A DNA stretch of 64,000 bases from Phlebiopsis flavidoalba (lineage: Eukaryota > Basidiomycota > Agaricomycetes > Polyporales > Phanerochaetaceae): NCBI GenBank assembly GCA_035772785.1, contig JAOCPU010000005.1, positions 248,001-312,000 on the forward strand, in the 5' to 3' direction. Positions 59,119 to 64,000 of the stretch are shown here, one piece after another (within the stretch, counting starts at the first letter, position 1; the number at the start of each line of letters is the position of its first letter). A program made the position numbers and the translations under genes. The notes under the pieces are model-generated. The model had not been told where the DNA came from. It saw only the letters and a list, made by a program, of their open reading frames with translations, and did no database searches.

Positions 59119-60384
59119 ATGGAGTCTTTCTCTCTACAAAGACGTCGTGACTTCACGCTGGCTTCAAGTACCATTACTAACTTTTCACCTGCCGTACGCT
59201 GGCAAATTCACGCTCCTCTTCTGCCACGGCTTTCCGACCACTTCCTCCCGAATGGCGCAAAATTGTCCCATACTTTAAAGAGAAGGGTACGGTATCAATT
59301 GTTCCCCCCGACATGTTGGGCTACGTCCAGGCACCGACAAAGCCCACCGACCCGGCGTTGTATGTTGGCAGTGGATTGACGAAGGGATATAACGGATATT
59401 CTCGATGCTGAAAAGATTCACAAGGTCGTGGCGGATCGGGACACGACTGGTAGGCCAAACGAATTCCGCTGTTCGATAGAATGCTGAGTCTAACGGTCTT
59501 CAATGAACAGGGGAGCAGGCCTGGTCTCCAGATTGGTCAATTGGGGCCCCGGAGAGAGTCATCGCATACGCCTTCTTGGCGGTTTCGTATTTCAAGCCCT
59601 GGCCTCAAGGGTTTTCAACCTACGAAGAACTCATGACGAGCATCCAAAGAGGAAAAACGGTTATGAGTTTGTTCGGGTACTGGAAGTTTTTCAACCGAGA
59701 TGATGCCAAACCAAATCATCCAAGATCACGTACGTTGTACACTCACGCATCCCTTGATGTGGTGAGACTGAACGCCTCATTATGTAGCTGGAGTCATTCA
59801 TATCAGTGCTCTTCCCAACGGACCCCAAGACATGGATTGACCGCTTTGCAATTACAGGCGGTCTCGAAAAGAGCCTACTCGCGAAGAGATTGGACAGCCC
59901 CGACTTCTCTAAACGAACAAGAAAAGGAAGAATTCATCAAGGTTTTCCGCGCCAATAAGTTCGATGCTCCCACCTGTTGGTACAGAGACGCTGGTCAGAG
60001 GATTCGCGGGAGATGACGACGCTAGTAAGCTTCCGTTAAGTACCGTGTCGAACCAAATGCTGAAGACGCGCTAGAAATCCCTCAAGAGCACCTCTACCCG
60101 CCCCGCGGCACTCCCGATCTTTTTCGGAGCCGCCAAGAGGACTATGTCTGCAGACCCGCCTACGAGGAAGCCGTTTTCAACGACGAGCATTTCGAAGCCG
60201 GTCAAGTGACGATCAAAGAGTACGACGAAGATCATTGGCTGCCTGAATATAAAGCGGAGGAAAAATCAGTCGGGATCTAGAGACCTGGATAAAGGGATTT
60301 TACCGGCTCTTTCTAAACGTCCCTTCAAACGCACAGATGGAAACACGTTGTGGCGGTGATCTCTGCGCAGCCCTTGTTCATTAA
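59119..60384 (+). CDS. Epoxide-hydrolase-like alpha/beta hydrolase, copy C
   Basis: Start MESFSLYKDVVTSR (after one frame change), LPYAGKFTLLFCHGFPTTSS with intact HGFP, then APTKPTDPALYVGSGLTK and DILDAEKIHKVV. GHDW is split by an intron (GTAGGC...GAACAG) whose position matches copy A, followed by GAGLVSRLVNWGP, RVIAYAFLAVSYFKPWPQGF, STYEELMTSIQRGKTVMSLF and GYWKFFNRDDA. A second intron precedes ESFISVLFPTDPKTWIDRFA and TGGLEKSLL; EKEEFIKVFRANKFDAPTCW, APIFFGAA, YEEAVFNDEHFEAGQVTIKE and DEDHWLP with the base His follow, then ISRDLETWIKGFYRLF near 60265-60310. TAA near 60382-60384. The best preserved copy. Confidence 0.8.
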
Positions 60385-60664
60385 TGTAAGCATCGCGACA
60401 ACTTGAGTTCAACGGTGTTTCCGGAATCGGCCAATAACTGGTACGAATGAGCGCACACTCATTCAAAGTTTGTATAGTTTTTTGTGAACCTTTCAAAAGT
60501 GAGAGCCGCCACGCGGATATAGAAATTGAAATACACGATGTAAGAATATACAGTGGCACGAGAGTTTGATATCGGTAACAATACGGAGCGGATAAGAGTT
60601 CCGATGGGTTGGCTGAAGCCACCTCATTGACCCCACCTTCATAACTTGGCGCTCTATATGGAAA
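60385..60664. other. Convergent spacer
   Basis: Between hydrolase copy C and the EthD gene; no gene seen. Confidence 0.5.
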
Positions 60665-60666
60665 TT

Positions 60667-61266
60667 TTAAACAAATACCTTGCTGGTCCAAGCATCAGAT
60701 AGACGAACCTCAGCTTGCCTGAGCTTCTCCCAAACAGTTGCGATTTCTCCCCCAAAAACCAGACAGTGCACCGACTTCTGTCAAGCAACTTTTTGCTCAT
60801 CGGGAAAGACGACGCGTTGGTATTCCGCATCCGCAAACACCTGGAAGATTTTATCGTATGATTCAGCTTCAAAAATCGCCATGCCGTAAAATGACTCTGC
60901 CATGGGGGCTGAGCCCAGCGCCTCTGAGATGTTCCCAGTGAGACTCGTGTTGAAGTGGAACTGTGAAACGAGGGTCAGGGTCATCGTTTGCGATATATAC
61001 TCAAAGGCATACTCACTTGCTCGTATTTCGTCAGATTTCTCTTCACGATATCCACGGACATGAAGTGTTTTCCGTGCTCGTTTTCAACCAATACTGACTG
61101 AATCGCTGCGGCGAGAATCCCTGGTATCGGGTGAAAGACGGCGGCGAGTCGAACACGGTTGGGTTGGAGTGCAGCGCGATAGGCGGACTGGAAAAGTATA
61201 GTAGTTAGCCTCTAGTAGAAACCGTCCACATTCAGTAGCTCAACCTACAGTGGCTCGGGAGGCCAT
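60667..61266 (-). CDS. EthD-domain protein (dimeric alpha/beta barrel)
   Basis: Small ferredoxin-like-fold protein of the EthD family; fungal members include dehydratases or decarboxylases of polyketide pathways and proteins of unknown role. Exon 1 at 61266-61249 (MASRAT), intron 61248-61188 (GTAGGT...TTCCAG), exon 2 at 61187-61017 (SAYRAALQPNRVRLAAVFHP, VLVENEHGKHFMSVDIVKRN, LTKYEQ), intron 61016-60961 (GTGAGT...TCACAG), exon 3 from 60960 (FHFNTSLTGNISEALGSAPM, ESFYGMAIFEAESYDKIFQV, FADAEYQRVVFPDEQK). Two single-base shifts follow, at an A5 and a G5 run, after which DRSRCTVW, GEIATVWEKLRQAEVRLSDA and TAA at 60669-60667 are recovered. The His of VENEHGKHF may be functionally important. Convergent with hydrolase copy C. 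Confidence 0.8.
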
Positions 61267-64000
61267 ATCGCAAGATGCGGGCGTGACTATAGGTTGAGAG
61301 GGTTGAGAGGGTGAGAGGAAAGCGGAAGTGAGGTCAGTGGGGCTGTATGTGAACCAAGGTTTGTGATGAGTTAAATAGCCCTATGATCCTCGTGCGCACA
61401 CATCATTCCTGTCACTCCCGTGAGCGTCGAAACGATTATAAGGAGCAGCGCATTCCGATACAGGATGGAGGTCCTGCCACTCCGATCGCACCCCTTCCTG
61501 GGAGACTTCGATGCTATAGCCGGGTTCACATGCCAAAGGCTCATGGCTGCAGCGTGACATGTCAAGAAAAACCATGTATGTGATCGATTTGGACATACCC
61601 CCAGCTATCAGAGTTGTAGCTAAAGACGTTCGCAATGTGACATTACGATACACTTTACGTGCCGTTCTCCTAATCTTCTTCGGATTGGATCACAGCCACC
61701 GCATGGCGTTTTTGATAGAGGAGAACGTCTGGACAATAGGTTGAGTTGCCGGGCACATAAAGTTTTTTGTTGGCTGCGCACACGCGCCGGGATACTCGTG
61801 CGAGACCATGTGTTGAAAAGGTTGCCTGTTTCGAAGGGGTAGCAGTGGCCGACTAGTGCTTTGAATTCTAGTGGCTTGATCCCTGGCTCCATGAGGGTTT
61901 GAGTCCCCGCGCGCCATGTAAAAAAAGTCGAGAAGCTCACCAATTACTAATGTCAGTTATACCACGGTGGCGGGAATGGACGTCGTATATCGCCAGAGTA
62001 CTGTGCGGCTTCAGTCTCGCAGACTAACTTGCAGAGTTTCCAAAAATGCTCAACCGGACCTTTCCCGTGATCCGTGTCTCCTCTCGTTCTTGGCGCGCTA
62101 ACACACAGGCTAACACCGTCCCAAACCATGACCGTCATACGATTAGTGCTCTTCGACGCGTTTTCCGACGCTTCTTGTTCCTCGGTTACCCGTGTATGTT
62201 CAATACTCGCAAACATTTGAGCCGTATCTAGGCGTCCCTCCTCCCCAGAAAAGCTCAAAAGCTCTTTCAAGACTGGTACCTTATAGCACTCCCTTTTTCA
62301 TCAAACAGTGATTCGCTGAACCAGACATCATTCAGCTTTGAAACAATTACAGAATGAGAAAACCCGCGTACCATGATGGCGCACAACGGTGGTGGGGGAG
62401 AGGTCATACGGAGGACGGCAATTGGCGCTGGAGCCGACCCATCTGGTAGGATGACGCACACAGCCGGGATACCCAGATTGCTCAATCAGCGCTGTAAGCT
62501 GTGGACAAAGTATTAGACAAAATCGTACCCAGGCTGCTCGAACGCTTCACAGCGGCAGTGAAGGGTAACCACACAAACTGTTTGAAGATTCGACGCCATG
62601 CCGTTAGTCGATACTCCAAGACCTCTTCTGCCAAAAGCTGACGCTATCGGTTTTTAGTGCAGAGTATCTACAGGCTATGAAATATCAAAACTGGCCTTGT
62701 CAGCAACACCGACTCCCGGAATGATGCGTACGTTGGCCATCACGACCCACACACACTCTCGAATAGCACTAATTGTGATCGATGTCACAGGCCTGCTGTT
62801 CTTAGCAGACTTGGGCATATTCTTACGATTATCTCGATACCCCATGTACTTCTGAGTGAAGAAGAGGGTTGTGGAGTAAGCCGTCACTACAGATCTTCCT
62901 CCGTGCATGGTCAGCGTGTCGCAGGGTGTTTGAAACTGAGACAGAAGTTCTTCCACACGTCGGTGACGAGTTGAAAGCGATTAGGTGATCACCATTTCTT
63001 ACATGATGACCATTTACCTGACGCTTTCAAAAGGGAATACCATGGCGCTAAGGCTTGTGGTACGCATCAAACACTTTTAATCAGAAGGCCAGGATCCACC
63101 TGGAGTCGAAGGTGATTGCATGAAATGAAGGAGGGTCGGCGAGGACGTTGACGAGTGTCGAGGTTCGTACATAGCCTATCACGACGTCGCCCTCGAGGTG
63201 GTTTGTGCAAGATCAGGAACGGAAGCGCACAAGTCAGGGGTGTAATCGGTGAGGAAACGTCCTCTAGCGCATTAAATATAATGCTTATGAGGTGTACACG
63301 AAGCATGCATAAGAAACTCGCCAGCGGTAAGAAGGCGAGACTAATCCGGGTCTTCACGGCGTCCGCCACGGCCTAATCGTTCATTTGAAGGTGTCGTAAC
63401 GATGTCCTCAACCCTCGATTCTCTCCAGCTTTGATATTGGTCCACCGAAATTACACCGAGGATCGTGCTTCAGTAGGATATTCAAAACCCTGGATGGCCT
63501 TGGTGAAGCGTCGAAGTTCATGGTCCAGTAACTTGTACAACCACGTTATGAGCATGATATACCGGTAACAAAAGAAAAGTTTGCACTTACTCTCCGATCT
63601 TATACCATTGCTCACTGTCGAGACCCATTTTCTGGGGCAACCGTCGAGTGTGTGCCCCATGACTCGAGATTTCCGAACCACATAACCGCCATTGTCCATG
63701 ACATGTTTAGCATCCAGCGTAACAAGGTCTTTGATGTGTTTCTGTGACATGTTAATTAGAGAAGAGTTTGAGAGGTAGTATATCTATCTCACATATTCCG
63801 ACAAAGTGATACGCGTAATGCATAGCATGGCACTGGTAGAACGGCATTTTTGGACCGCGAGGGTGCGGTTTGGTGGGTGTCTACGGACGAAAGCAGAAAC
63901 CAAGCAGGAAGCAAGCGCCTTCGGACGGAAGTCAGGTGTGGGAATAACCTTCCAATTCAAGGCTAGCCATGTGACACGTCTATATTTCCTGTTGCACAGC
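61267..64000. other. Unresolved minus-strand coding fragments
   Basis: Fragments: 63750-63590 (MSQKHIKDLVTLDAKHVMDN, GGYVVRKSRVMGHTLDGCPR, KWVSTVSNGIRSE before a GTAAGTGC donor), then LLDHELRRFTKAIQGFEYPT near 63510; 63200-63080 (HLEGDVVIGYVRTSTLVNVL, ADPPSFHAITFDSRW); 62950-62680 (TQKYMGYRDNRKNMP); 61520-61420 (RTSILYRNALLLIIVSTLTG, a hydrophobic segment). The first two suggest a real minus-strand gene starting at 63750, family not recognised. The last may be a relic of a 7-TM protein. No complete gene could be built. Confidence 0.35.

Overview
The window looks like nuclear DNA of a basidiomycete fungus, most likely an Agaricomycete. Genes are dense and cut by many introns of about 45-65 bp with GTRNGT...YAG borders. 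Recognisable proteins include UPF2, polyubiquitin, sedolisins, a DHA2-type MFS transporter, an AsaB/CmcJ-like enzyme and DUF6534 membrane proteins. Almost every conserved gene changes reading frame, usually at homopolymer runs; six indels fall in the polyubiquitin gene alone. The sequence therefore probably carries uncorrected indel errors, and CDS spans below are gene spans joined across introns and apparent frameshifts.

Layout. 1-6 kb: a DUF6534 membrane protein gene (minus, running off the left edge), a five-unit polyubiquitin gene (minus) and an internally deleted cytochrome P450 remnant (minus). 6-10.6 kb: weak coding signal only. 10.7-25.8 kb: a secreted sedolisin (+), a proline-rich probable nuclear protein (+), an AsaB-like oxygenase (+) tail-to-tail with an MFS exporter (-), a 3-ketoacyl reductase-like SDR (+) and a protein-kinase-like gene (+). 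26-38 kb: a second sedolisin (-), an ATRIP/Rad26-like checkpoint gene (+) and UPF2 (-). 38-42.7 kb: a hypothetical gene (-), a GX3-repeat protein (+) and a small Cys-rich candidate (-).

42.9-49.3 kb holds an apparently lineage-specific family: a secreted protein built of tandem 'SGAISL.TIASI' and 'DESGAFSLEDGANLASIASS' modules, and a second copy of its 3' end 4.4 kb away within a direct duplication of about 220 bp. 49.3-54.5 kb is gene-poor and contains a 351-bp MITE-like element with 12-bp terminal inverted repeats and mirrored arrays of a CTCTGCAACA motif. 54.5-60.4 kb is a head-to-tail array of three epoxide-hydrolase-like alpha/beta hydrolases, all starting MES, followed by a convergent EthD-domain gene (60.7-61.3 kb). 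61.3-64 kb has only unresolved coding fragments.

Functionally, the left and centre mix housekeeping RNA and genome surveillance (UPF2, ATRIP-like), protein turnover (ubiquitin, sedolisins) and lipid or secondary metabolism (SDR, AsaB-like enzyme with exporter). The right third looks like accessory sequence: a recently expanded hydrolase array, a transposon relic and a repeat-protein family.
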